From NCBI RefSeq assembly GCF_024628865.1, contig NZ_CP102384.1, forward strand, positions 507,001-571,000: DNA of 64,000 nucleotides. The letters run 5' to 3'. Position numbers and translations under genes: made by a program. The DNA is from Sphingopyxis sp. DBS4. Lineage in GTDB: Bacteria > Pseudomonadota > Alphaproteobacteria > Sphingomonadales > Sphingomonadaceae. Shown here piece after piece: positions 1-7,359 of the stretch (position 1 is its first letter; the number at the start of each line of letters is the position of its first letter). The notes below the pieces were generated by a model that was not told where the DNA came from, did no database searches, and saw only the letters and a list, made by a program, of their open reading frames with translations.

Positions 1-1
1 G

Positions 2-997
2 GCATTCGGGGCGCTCGCCTTCGGGATCGGCACGTCGGAGGTCGAGCATGTGCTCGCGACGCAGACGATCCGTCAGCGCAAGTCGCGCAACATGCGGATC
101 AGCGTCGAGGGATGCCTCGCGCCGCATGTCCATGCCAAGGATCTGGCGCTGCACCTGCTCGGGCTGGTCGGGGTCGACGGGGCGACCGGGCATGTCATCG
201 AATATGCGGGACGCGCGGTGCGCGGACTGTCGATGGAAGGCCGGATGACGCTGTGCAACCTCAGCATCGAGATGGGCGCGCGCGCCGGGCTGGTCGCGCC
301 CGACGCGACGACCTTTGCCTATCTCGAAGGGCGTGCGGCGGCGCCGGCGGGCGATGCGTGGGTCGCGGCGCTGGCGCGCTGGCGGGCGCTCCCCAGCGAC
401 GCCGACGCCGTTTTCGACCGTGAGATACGGGTCGACGCCGCCGATGTGGCGCCGATGGTGAGTTGGGGCACGAACCCGTCGCAGGTGATCGGCATCGACG
501 GACGGATTCCCGACCCCGCGATGCTGTCCGGCGTCGATGCCCGCGACGCCGCCGAGCGCGCGCTCGCCTATATGGCGCTGTCGCCGGGGCAGCCGATCGC
601 CGGGACGCCGCTCGACCGGGTGTTCATCGGCAGTTGCACCAACAGCCGGATCGAGGATCTGCGCATCGTCGCCGACATCGTGCGCGGACGCCGCGTCGCG
701 CCGCATGTTCGCGCGATGGTCGTGCCGGGGTCGGGGCTGGTCAAGCGCGCGGCCGAGGCAGAGGGGATCGATGCCGTGCTGCGCGCGGCGGGTTTCGACT
801 GGCGCGAGCCCGGATGCTCGATGTGCGTCGGCATGAACCCCGACCGGCTGCAGCCCGGCGAACGCTGCGCCGCGACCTCGAACCGCAATTTCGAGAACCG
901 GCAGGGGCGCGGCGGGCGCACGCATCTGATGAGCCCGGCACTCGCTGCCGCGAGCGCGATCACGGGGTGTATCGCCGACCCCGCAAGTCTCGCCTAG
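2..997 (+). CDS. leuC: 3-isopropylmalate dehydratase large subunit family (LeuC), 5' truncated by window
   Basis: Aconitase-family hydro-lyase large subunit. The first 332 codons visible here match the C-terminal two thirds of LeuC; the start lies before the window. The three cysteines that ligate the [4Fe-4S] cluster are visible: one in GSCTNS (codon at 635) and two in CSMCVG (codons at 815 and 824). Other LeuC signatures are [15 protein letters not shown] at the window edge and [15 protein letters not shown]. It would isomerise an alkylmalate by dehydration and rehydration with a LeuD partner. The small subunit is next door but on the opposite strand, which is unusual because leuCD normally form an operon. 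No leuA or leuB is visible, and the neighbours are catabolic, so the substrate may be another alkylmalate (homoaconitate or dimethylmalate type). The TAG stop lies inside an inverted repeat. Confidence 0.9.
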   Translation, partial: AFGALAFGIGTSEVEHVLATQTIRQRKSRNMRISVEGCLAPHVHAKDLALHLLGLVGVDGATGHVIEYAGRAVRGLSMEGRMTLCNLSIEMGARAGLVAPDATTFAYLEGRAAAPAGDAWVAALARWRALPSDADAVFDREIRVDAADVAPMVSWGTNPSQVIGIDGRIPDPAMLSGVDARDAAERALAYMALSPGQPIAGTPLDRVFIGSCTNSRIEDLRIVADIVRGRRVAPHVRAMVVPGSGLVKRAAEAEGIDAVLRAAGFDWREPGCSMCVGMNPDRLQPGERCAATSNRNFENRQGRGGRTHLMSPALAAASAITGCIADPASLA

Positions 998-1142
998 GGC
1001 CGATCGACATTCAGCTCTGGCGGCCTACAAATGGCGGCTTTTCGTGCTTCCGGTGCTCACGTGCCATGAGCACGCTGCGCTCCGGGTCACGAAAATCCAC
1101 CATTTTCGACTCGCCATCTTCTGAATGTCGATCAGCCCTAGG
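993..1142. repeat. 150-bp element with 22-bp terminal inverted repeats between convergent leuC and leuD
   Basis: The arms 993-1014 and 1121-1142 are reverse complements at 21 of 22 positions; each starts CCTAGGGC and ends GATCGACATTCAG on its own strand. The TAG stop codons of both convergent genes (995-997 and 1138-1140) lie inside the arms. The interior has further short inverted segments. It looks like a REP or MITE-type palindromic unit and could also act as a bidirectional terminator. No coding region is seen inside it. Confidence 0.6.
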
Positions 1143-1722
1143 CGATCGCCTCGAACCGCGTGATCGCCGCTTCGTGCCGCATCGTCCGCGCGATGTCGTC
1201 GAGCCCCTCGATCAGCGTCCGCCGGTCATCGGGATCGACGTCGAACGCGATGCTTTCACCCGATGCGAGCGTGATCCGCTGCTCGACGAGATCGACGGTC
1301 ATCGGCGCGAATTGCGCGAGCGCGACCTCTTCGCGCAGCCGTTCGCATATCGCGTCGGGCAATCGAATCAGCAGCAGCCCGTTCTTGCGCGCATTGTTCG
1401 AGAAAATGTCGCCGAAACTCGGCGCGATGATGCAGCGGATGCCGAAATCGGCGAGCGCCCACACCGCATGTTCGCGCGACGATCCGCAGCCGAAATTGCG
1501 GTCGCCGATCAGGATTTTCGCCTTCCGGCATGCGGCGGCGTTCAGAATGAAAGCGCCGCGTTCGGAACCGTCCGACGCGTAGCGAAGCTCCTGAAACAGA
1601 TGCCGGCCGAGGCCGCTGCGCGAGAGCGCCTTCATGAAGCGCGCGGGAATGATCATGTCGGTATCGACATTGGCGAGCGGCAGCGGCGCGGCTACCGCGG
1701 TCAGCCGAGTGAATTTATCCAC
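1138..1722 (-). CDS. leuD: 3-isopropylmalate dehydratase small subunit family (LeuD)
   Basis: Small subunit of an aconitase-family hydro-lyase, about 194 residues, the normal LeuD length. It opens with VDKFTRLTAVAAPLPL and NVDTDMIIPARF, and has the swivel-domain motif GDRNFGCGSSREHA and the following IIAPSFGDIFSNN, all typical of LeuD. I chose the GTG at 1722 because AGAGAGAG lies just before it. An upstream in-frame ATG at 1746 has no ribosome site and would fall inside the 1738-1753 palindrome. It should pair with the LeuC-family subunit at 2-997, but is transcribed towards it. It is divergent from a MarR gene, with the palindrome over its presumed promoter. Confidence 0.9.
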   Translation of the reverse strand: MDKFTRLTAVAAPLPLANVDTDMIIPARFMKALSRSGLGRHLFQELRYASDGSERGAFILNAAACRKAKILIGDRNFGCGSSREHAVWALADFGIRCIIAPSFGDIFSNNARKNGLLLIRLPDAICERLREEVALAQFAPMTVDLVEQRITLASGESIAFDVDPDDRRTLIEGLDDIARTMRHEAAITRFEAIA

Positions 1723-1737
1723 GAATCTCTCTCTATA

Positions 1738-1753
1738 ACTTAGCATACTAAGT
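1738..1753. promoter_or_regulatory. Operator-like palindrome, site 1 of 7 (leuD / MarR-1)
   Basis: ACTTAGCATACTAAGT, one base away from the perfect palindrome ACTTAGTATACTAAGT. Its centre is about 24 bases from the leuD GTG and about 104 from the MarR-1 start. The same element recurs at 2395, 3542, 11462, 18473, 20997 and 24508, always upstream of genes. This suggests the binding site of a shared regulator, probably one of the two local MarR proteins. Confidence 0.75.
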
Positions 1754-1849
1754 ATATTACGGCAGCGCCTTTGTCCAACCTTATCGATGCTCCGAAGCTA
1801 TTGCCGCGCGAATCATAGACCCCTAAGGTTCGCGCAAAGGGGACAGTCC

Positions 1850-2356
1850 TTGGCAAAGAAGAACCAGTCTTTCCGGTATCCGGCGGAATATTACACCAAC
1901 CCGGAAAACAGCATCGGCTATCTCGCGCGCATCGTTTTCCGATCCTTTTCGCGCCTGCTCGAACGCAGCACGCTGGCCTATGACGTGTCGGCGGGGCAAT
2001 GGCGTTTCCTGCGCCAGCTCTGGCGTGAGGACGGCATCACCCAGCGCGAGCTCAGCGAACGGGTGGGGATGCGCGAGCCGACGACGGTGGTGGCGCTGAA
2101 GGGACTCGAAAAGGCGGGCTTCATCACGCGCACCAAGACGGCGGAGGACCGGCGCAAGACCTTCATCTATCTGACGCCGCACGCCAAGAAGCTCGAACTG
2201 ATTCTCGCGCCGTTGAACGCCGAGGTTCACAAGGTCGCGACCCGCGGCATGACCGACGAGGAGGTCGAGACGCTGCGGCTTCTGATGCGGCGCGTCATCG
2301 AGAATCTGGCCGACGAAACCGCCAAGCTGTCGACGCTGTCGGACGTCAAGGCCTGA
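1850..2356 (+). CDS. MarR-family transcriptional regulator 1
   Basis: Winged-helix regulator of about 168 residues. The recognition region reads ITQRELSERVGMREPTTVVALKGLEKAGFITRTK, followed by the wing EDRRKTFIYLTP, the standard MarR pattern. I prefer the TTG at 1850 (LAKKNQSF), which follows AAAGGGGA at good spacing; an ATG 63 bases upstream would add residues that do not look conserved. It is divergent from leuD with palindrome site 1 between them, and site 2 lies just past its stop. MarR proteins are usually autoregulated repressors released by a phenolic or acyl-CoA ligand, so this is one of two candidates for control of the seven-site regulon. Confidence 0.85.
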   Translation: MAKKNQSFRYPAEYYTNPENSIGYLARIVFRSFSRLLERSTLAYDVSAGQWRFLRQLWREDGITQRELSERVGMREPTTVVALKGLEKAGFITRTKTAEDRRKTFIYLTPHAKKLELILAPLNAEVHKVATRGMTDEEVETLRLLMRRVIENLADETAKLSTLSDVKA

Positions 2357-2394
2357 TCGCTGCGTCAAAGCGGTTGCGGTCCCGTCCCGAAACA

Positions 2395-2410
2395 GATTAG
2401 TATTCTAATC
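2395..2410. promoter_or_regulatory. Operator-like palindrome, site 2 of 7 (FMN reductase)
   Basis: GATTAGTATTCTAATC, with core TTAGTATTCTAA at 2397-2408. The centre is about 28 bases before the TTG start of the FMN reductase gene, over the expected promoter. The core matches the consensus TTAGTATACTAA at 11 of 12 positions. Confidence 0.75.
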
Positions 2411-2430
2411 ATTTTGTCGGGGAGGGAAGA

Positions 2431-3006
2431 TTGACCAGGATTGCGGTTGTCGTCGGAAGCACGCGCGAAGGTTCGTTCAACCGGATGCTCGGAAGGCTCG
2501 CCATCCGGGCGCTGGAGGCGGAGGGCGCCACCGTCGCCGATATCGATCTCGCGGCTTTCGATCTGCCGCTCTATTCGGCGGCGCTCGAGGCCGATGCCTT
2601 CCCCGCCGACGCCGAACGGCTGAAAGCGCTCTTTGCGGCGCAGGACGGCCTGTTGTTCGTGTCGCCCGAATATAATGGCTCGGTATCGCCGTTGCTCAAG
2701 AATGCGATCGACTGGGCGTCGCGCCCGACCGGGGACGAATCGCTCGTCGCATTGAGTGCCTATCGCGGCAAAGCGAGCGCGGTCATGGCGGCGTCGATCA
2801 GCCCGTTCGGCGGACTGCGCGGCCTGATGCACCTGCGTCAGATCCTGTCGACGATCCAGACATTGGTCATCCCCGAACAGGTGCTGGTGCCCAACGCCCA
2901 TGCCGCCTTCGATGCCGACGGCAACCTCGTCGAAGCGCTGCCCGCGACACTGGTCGGCATGACCGCGGCGCGGTTGGTCGCGGTGGCAAAGGCTCTCGCC
3001 GTCTAG
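2431..3006 (+). CDS. NADPH-dependent FMN reductase (flavodoxin-like fold)
   Basis: A 191-residue cytoplasmic flavoprotein. The phosphate-binding loop is VVGSTREGSFNRML near residues 7-20, and the flavin-ring motif SPEYNGSVSPLLKNAIDW is near 78-95; both define the NADPH-dependent FMN reductase family (ArsH, ChrR and SsuE-like). It transfers hydride from NAD(P)H to FMN or quinones and may supply reduced flavin to an oxygenase or protect against quinones from aromatic breakdown. No flavin-dependent oxygenase is visible nearby. The start is a TTG preceded by GGAGGGAAGA. The last four bases overlap the convergent MarR-2 gene. Palindrome site 2 places it in the local regulon. Confidence 0.85.
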   Translation: MTRIAVVVGSTREGSFNRMLGRLAIRALEAEGATVADIDLAAFDLPLYSAALEADAFPADAERLKALFAAQDGLLFVSPEYNGSVSPLLKNAIDWASRPTGDESLVALSAYRGKASAVMAASISPFGGLRGLMHLRQILSTIQTLVIPEQVLVPNAHAAFDADGNLVEALPATLVGMTAARLVAVAKALAV

Positions 3007-3437
3007 CTCTTGCGCTCGATATTGTCGCCCCAATCGGCCTCGAGCGTGGCGAGCAGCGCGTCGAACCGTTCGTGGCCGAGCCGTTCGGCGAGTTGATCGG
3101 ATAGCGCGTCCATCGCCTGCTGCGCATCCTGCCGCATCCGCGCGCCCGTCGGGGTCAGCGATACGATCATGTGCCGCCGATCGTCCGGGTCGGGGGCGAG
3201 TTCGACCATGCCGAGCTTGATCATCTGATTGATCGTGCTGTGGATCGCCTGGCGCGATACGCCGAGGTTGCGGGCGATGTCCGACGGGCGCACGATGCCG
3301 CTGACGATATTGGTCATGACCATCGACTGCGGCCGGCTGACGTCGGGCCAACCGCGATCGTGAAGCCGCGATTGAAGGCCCTCGTCGAGCCAGCAGAAGC
3401 GCTGGAACAGAGCGATGATAAGCTGATTGGTGCGCAT
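3003..3437 (-). CDS. MarR-family transcriptional regulator 2
   Basis: A compact regulator of 144 residues. The helix-turn-helix is IVRPSDIARNLGVSRQAIHSTINQMIKLGMVE, followed by the wing motif DPDDRRHMIVSLTP, the best-conserved MarR signature. It is divergent from the acyl-CoA ligase operon starting at 3586, with palindrome site 3 between them, and is therefore the other candidate for binding the repeated ACTTAGTATACTAAGT element. Two MarR genes separated by one gene and flanked by the same operator suggest either paralogues reading one site or a regulator pair with different ligands. The sequence cannot tell which. Confidence 0.87.
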   Translation of the reverse strand: MRTNQLIIALFQRFCWLDEGLQSRLHDRGWPDVSRPQSMVMTNIVSGIVRPSDIARNLGVSRQAIHSTINQMIKLGMVELAPDPDDRRHMIVSLTPTGARMRQDAQQAMDALSDQLAERLGHERFDALLATLEADWGDNIERKS

Positions 3438-3541
3438 GCGACGCTGACGATATACCCCTGGTTGCCGGCGGGCGCCGACAGGATCACGCTAGAAGAGCGG
3501 GAGACGCGAGGCAAGGCAGGGCGGCGTTGCCAAAACAAAAT

Positions 3542-3557
3542 ACTTAGTATACTATCT
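3542..3557. promoter_or_regulatory. Operator-like palindrome, site 3 of 7 (MarR-2 / ligase-kinase-enolase operon)
   Basis: ACTTAGTATACTATCT. The left half and centre match the palindromic consensus exactly and the right half deviates at its outer end. The centre is about 36 bases before the ligase ATG at 3586 and about 112 from the MarR-2 start. Confidence 0.75.
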
Positions 3558-3585
3558 TTTTAGAGCCGAGGGAGAGATGCACCGC

Positions 3586-5220
3586 ATGGACGGTTTGATG
3601 CAGAATGTGCCGCTGACGGTCGACCGGATCATCGACCATGCCGCGAACTGGCACGGCACGCGCGAGATCGTGTCGCGCGACGCCGAAGGGCGCGTCACCC
3701 GCACGACCTATGCCGATGTCCGCGAGGATGCGAAACGGGTATCGAACGCGCTCGCGGCGGCGGGAATGAAGCCCGGCGACCGCGTCGCGACGATGGGCTG
3801 GAACAGCGCGCGGCATCTGGCCGCCTGGTACGGCGCGGCGGGAATGGGGGTGGTGCTCCACACGCTCAACCCGCGGCTGTTCCTGGAGCAGATCGCCTAT
3901 ATCGCGGGTCATGCCGGCGACCGGCTGCTGATTGCCGATCCCGCGACCGCCGATCTGGTCGAGGAGCTGCTGCCGCAGGTGCCGTCGATCGAGAAAGTCA
4001 TTTTCTTCTGCGACGCCGCTTCGCTGCCGAAGACGAGTTTCGATGCGATCGCGTTCGACGACTGGATCGCGAATCATCCGGCCGATTATGCATGGGGCGG
4101 CTTCGATGAAAATGCCGCCTGCGGGCTCTGCTATACCAGCGGGACGACGGGCAATCCCAAGGGCGTGCTCTATTCGCATCGCTCCAATTACATCCATGCG
4201 CTGATGACCTTGCAGCGCGACGCGCTCGCGCTGTCTGCGCGCGACACGGTGCTGCTCGTCGTGCCGATGTATCATGCCAATGCCTGGGGTGTCGTCTATT
4301 CGGCGCCCGCGGTCGGCGCGAAGCTGGTGCTGCCGGGGCAGCGGATGGACGGCGAATCGATCTACAATCTGATCGAGGGAGAAGGCGTCACTTATTCCGC
4401 CGCGGTGCCGACGGTGTGGCAGATGCTGCTCACCTATATGCAGGAAAACGGCAAGCGTTTCACGACGCTGGAACGTGTCACCATCGGCGGCTCGGCGTGT
4501 CCCGAATCGCTGATCCGCACCTTTCGCGACGATTATGGCGTCGACGTCATCCAGGGCTGGGGCATGACCGAAACCTCGCCGCTCGGCACCGTGTCGGTGC
4601 CCAATGCGTCGGTCGCGGCGAAGGGCGACGACGAGCAGATGGCATACAAGCTGAAGCAGGGCCGGCTGCTCTGCGGGCTGGAGATGAAGCTGGTCGATGA
4701 CGCCGGGAATCGTCTGCCGCACGACGGCAAGACGCCCGGACGGCTGATGATCAAGGGGGCCACGATCGCGCGCGGCTATTTCGGGGGCGAAGGCGGCGAC
4801 GTGCTCGATGCCGAAGGTTTCTTCGACACCGGCGACGTCAGCACGATCGACGCCGAAGGCTATATGCAGATCACCGACCGCGCCAAGGATGTGGTGAAGT
4901 CGGGCGGCGAGTGGATCAGTTCGATCGAGATCGAGAATATCGCGATGGGGCATGACGCGGTCGCCAACGCGGCGGTCGTCGGCATCGCGCACCCCAAATG
5001 GGACGAGCGGCCGATCCTGCTGTGCGAGCTGAAACCCGGCGCGAGTGCGTCCGCCGACGACCTCAAGACCTGGCTCGACGGCAAGATCGCCAAATGGTGG
5101 ATGCCCGACGACGTGCTGTTCGTCGACAGCATCCCGCTCGGCCCGACCGGCAAGATCGACAAGAAGGCGATCCGCGCGGGGCTCGACGGCTACACGCCGC
5201 CTTTCGAAGTGACCCGCTGA
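3586..5220 (+). CDS. Acyl-CoA synthetase (AMP-forming ligase), first of three
   Basis: Activates a carboxylic acid to its CoA thioester through an acyl-adenylate. About 544 residues, the usual length for a medium- or long-chain type ligase. Visible motifs are the P-loop CYTSGTTGNPKGVLYSH, QGWGMTETSP, the hinge region DTGDVSTIDAEGYMQITDRAKDVVKSGGEW (given here only as a landmark), and the C-terminal catalytic lysine in GPTGKIDK. The ATG at 3586 is preferred because GAGGGAGAG lies 9 bases upstream; an in-frame ATG at 3577 is too close to it. It heads a plus-strand operon through 10263 and has palindrome site 3 in its promoter. The acid it activates is unknown; the 29603 ligase is its closest relative in the window. 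Confidence 0.9.
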   Translation: MDGLMQNVPLTVDRIIDHAANWHGTREIVSRDAEGRVTRTTYADVREDAKRVSNALAAAGMKPGDRVATMGWNSARHLAAWYGAAGMGVVLHTLNPRLFLEQIAYIAGHAGDRLLIADPATADLVEELLPQVPSIEKVIFFCDAASLPKTSFDAIAFDDWIANHPADYAWGGFDENAACGLCYTSGTTGNPKGVLYSHRSNYIHALMTLQRDALALSARDTVLLVVPMYHANAWGVVYSAPAVGAKLVLPGQRMDGESIYNLIEGEGVTYSAAVPTVWQMLLTYMQENGKRFTTLERVTIGGSACPESLIRTFRDDYGVDVIQGWGMTETSPLGTVSVPNASVAAKGDDEQMAYKLKQGRLLCGLEMKLVDDAGNRLPHDGKTPGRLMIKGATIARGYFGGEGGDVLDAEGFFDTGDVSTIDAEGYMQITDRAKDVVKSGGEWISSIEIENIAMGHDAVANAAVVGIAHPKWDERPILLCELKPGASASADDLKTWLDGKIAKWWMPDDVLFVDSIPLGPTGKIDKKAIRAGLDGYTPPFEVTR

Positions 5221-5243
5221 CAATATTCATATCAGGAGAGACG

Positions 5244-6377
5244 ATGATGGTGGACCCGAACGGGATCGAAGCACTGGACGCAGAATTCATCGGACGCGTG
5301 TCGCCGACCGCGCCGCGCATCCAGGCGGGCGGGCATCCGTGCCAGGGCATTTACTGGACCGAGGCGGGCAAGCGCCCGAAGGTCGCGATCATCGCCACCC
5401 ATTACAACGTCGATTTCTCCGAACATTATATCGCGCCCTATTTCGCGCGGCAGGGCTTCGGTTTTCTCGGCTGGAACACGCGTTATCGCGGGGTCGAGGA
5501 CCAGTTTCTCCTCGAACATGCGGTGCTCGACATCGGCGTCGGCATGAAATGGCTGAAGGAAGAGGCCGGGGTCGAACAGATCGTCATTCTCGGCAATTCG
5601 GGCGGCGGCTCGCTGATGGGCGCCTATCAGGCCGAGGCGATCGCGCCGACGCTGACCGATCGCCTGCCTTCGGTCGGGCAGGATGCGCTGGCCGGGTTGG
5701 TGAAGGGCGACCTCTATATCAGCTTCAACGCGCATCAGGGGCGCCCCGAAGTGCTGACCGACTGGATGGACGCATCGGTGATCGACGAGAATGACCCGAC
5801 GCTGACCGATCCCGAACTCGACCCGTTCAACCCCGACAACGGACCACCCTATTCGGAAGCCTTCATTGCCAAATATCGCGCCGCGCAGCGCGCCCGCAAC
5901 CAGCGCATCACCGACTGGGCGAAGGCCGAGCTTCAGCGTCTGAACGCGGCGGGTATCCCCGACCGCATCTTTCCGATGTTCCGCTGCTGGGGCGACATTC
6001 GCTGCGTCGATCCGGCGATCGATCCGTCGGAGCGCAAGCCCAACTGGTGCTATCGCGGCGACCCCAAGATCGCGAACCGCACGCCGAGCATCGGGCGCGC
6101 CAACACGATCAAGACCTGGCTCAATATGTGGAGCCTCGAAACCTCGCCGTGCCAGGGCCAGCCGCATCTCGCCAAGCACGACACGCCGGCGCTGGTCGTG
6201 CAGGGGCTGGCCGACACCGGCGTCTTCCCCAGCGATGCGCGGAAAATATTCGACTTCCTCGGGTCGAAGGACAAGAAACTCGAACTGATTACCGGCGCGC
6301 ATTATTTCGAGGATTCGATCGCAGAGCGCCAGAATGCCGCCGATCTCGTCGGCGCGTGGATCCGGGAGAAGCTCTGA
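5244..6377 (+). CDS. Alpha/beta-hydrolase fold protein, unknown substrate
   Basis: A 377-residue protein without a signal peptide. The nucleophile elbow is ILGNSGGGS with Ser119. A candidate acid lies in VVQGLADTGVFPSD, and a histidine in ITGAHYFED completes a plausible triad. A long insertion between the elbow and the C-terminal strands (roughly residues 150-290) is rich in charged residues and probably forms a lid. The start is the ATG at 5244 (or 5247) after AGGAGAG; the open frame extends upstream inside the ligase gene but without a better start. It is 23 bases after the ligase and directly before the kinase. An esterase, lactonase or C-C hydrolase role is possible; I cannot choose. Confidence 0.8.
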   Translation: MMVDPNGIEALDAEFIGRVSPTAPRIQAGGHPCQGIYWTEAGKRPKVAIIATHYNVDFSEHYIAPYFARQGFGFLGWNTRYRGVEDQFLLEHAVLDIGVGMKWLKEEAGVEQIVILGNSGGGSLMGAYQAEAIAPTLTDRLPSVGQDALAGLVKGDLYISFNAHQGRPEVLTDWMDASVIDENDPTLTDPELDPFNPDNGPPYSEAFIAKYRAAQRARNQRITDWAKAELQRLNAAGIPDRIFPMFRCWGDIRCVDPAIDPSERKPNWCYRGDPKIANRTPSIGRANTIKTWLNMWSLETSPCQGQPHLAKHDTPALVVQGLADTGVFPSDARKIFDFLGSKDKKLELITGAHYFEDSIAERQNAADLVGAWIREKL

Positions 6378-6378
6378 C

Positions 6379-7359
6379 GTGACGGCGGATGCCGAGATTG
6401 TTGCAGGGCTGCGCGACGCCGGTCTGGTGGGTGCGGGCGATGTCGTCCTCGAGCCGCTGACCGGCGGCGTGTCATGCGATGTCTGGAAGGTCGAGACGCC
6501 GGGCGGGCCGATCGTCGTCAAGCGCCCGCTCGAACAATTGCGCGTCGCTGCCGAATGGCACGCGCCGGTCGAGCGCGGGCAGAGCGAAGTGCGCTGGCTG
6601 CGGCGCGCGCGCGGCGTCGATGCGCGCATCGCGCCCGAAGTGCTCGCCGAACTGCCGGTCGGACACGCTTTCGCGATGCGCTTCCTGCCCGGCTGCCCGG
6701 TGTGGAAGGATGAATTGATGGCGGGCCGGGTCGACCCGGTCTTTGCCGCACAAGTGGGGCAGGGGATCGCGGCGGTTCACGCCGCCACGGCGCATAGCGA
6801 CAGCGACCGCGCCGATTTCCCCAACGATGCGATGTTTCGCGCGCTCCGCGTCGATCCCTTCCTCCTTTATGTCGCGCAGAGGGATGCGGAACTGGCGCCG
6901 ATCCTGTACGCGCTCGCCGACGATCTGACCGCGCGCAAGATCGCGCTCGTCCACGGCGATGTCAGTCCGAAGAACATATTGGTCAGCGCCGACGGCCCTG
7001 TCTTCCTCGATGCCGAATGCGCGGTTTATGGTGATCCCGCGTTCGATCTGGCCTTCTGTACCACCCATCTGCTGCTCAAGGCGGTGTGGTCGGGCGATGC
7101 CCGCCTGCAGGAAGCCGCAGCTGCATTGGTCGCCGCCTATCGAAGGGGTATCGACTGGGAGGATGCCGAGGCGTTGCTGCTGCGGTCCGGCCATTTGACC
7201 GCCGCGCTGTTGCTCGCGCGGGTCGAGGGGAAATCTCCCGCTCCTTATCTGACCGACCCCGACCATCGGCGCATCGTGCGCGATCAGGCGCGCGCGCTGC
7301 TGCGCGCGCCGACGCCGCTCGACGCGCTCGTTTCCCATTGGCAAAGGACTCTTCCATGA
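6379..7359 (+). CDS. Aminoglycoside-phosphotransferase-family small-molecule kinase
   Basis: A 326-residue protein of the APH/choline-kinase fold. The catalytic loop LVHGDVSPKNILV carries the Asp and Asn of the Brenner motif, and the metal-binding region FLDAECAVYGDPAFDLA follows. The N-terminal lobe has a glycine-containing nucleotide loop (TGGVSCDVWKVE) and the lysine in IVVKRP. The start is a GTG at 6379, one base after the hydrolase stop and 8 bases after GGAGAAG. The stop overlaps the enolase-like ATG as ATGA, so translation is coupled. In this metabolic operon an antibiotic-resistance role is unlikely; phosphorylation of a hydroxylated pathway acid is more likely, which would fit the enolase-like enzyme that follows. 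That link is inference. Confidence 0.85.
   Translation: MTADAEIVAGLRDAGLVGAGDVVLEPLTGGVSCDVWKVETPGGPIVVKRPLEQLRVAAEWHAPVERGQSEVRWLRRARGVDARIAPEVLAELPVGHAFAMRFLPGCPVWKDELMAGRVDPVFAAQVGQGIAAVHAATAHSDSDRADFPNDAMFRALRVDPFLLYVAQRDAELAPILYALADDLTARKIALVHGDVSPKNILVSADGPVFLDAECAVYGDPAFDLAFCTTHLLLKAVWSGDARLQEAAAALVAAYRRGIDWEDAEALLLRSGHLTAALLLARVEGKSPAPYLTDPDHRRIVRDQARALLRAPTPLDALVSHWQRTLP

Noticed and set aside
1723..1746. ATG start for leuD at 1746
   Set aside because: The codon lies within the conserved palindrome and lacks a ribosome site; the GTG at 1722 follows AGAGAGAG and begins with the usual LeuD N-terminus.
1787..1849. Longer N-terminus for the MarR-1 gene from the ATG at 1787
   Set aside because: The extra 21 residues look unlike a MarR N-terminus and there is no ribosome site, whereas the TTG at 1850 has AAAGGGGA at suitable spacing.
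6379..7359. Aminoglycoside resistance gene
   Set aside because: The family includes many metabolic kinases, and the gene is translationally coupled to an enolase-like gene in a catabolic operon with no mobile element nearby.
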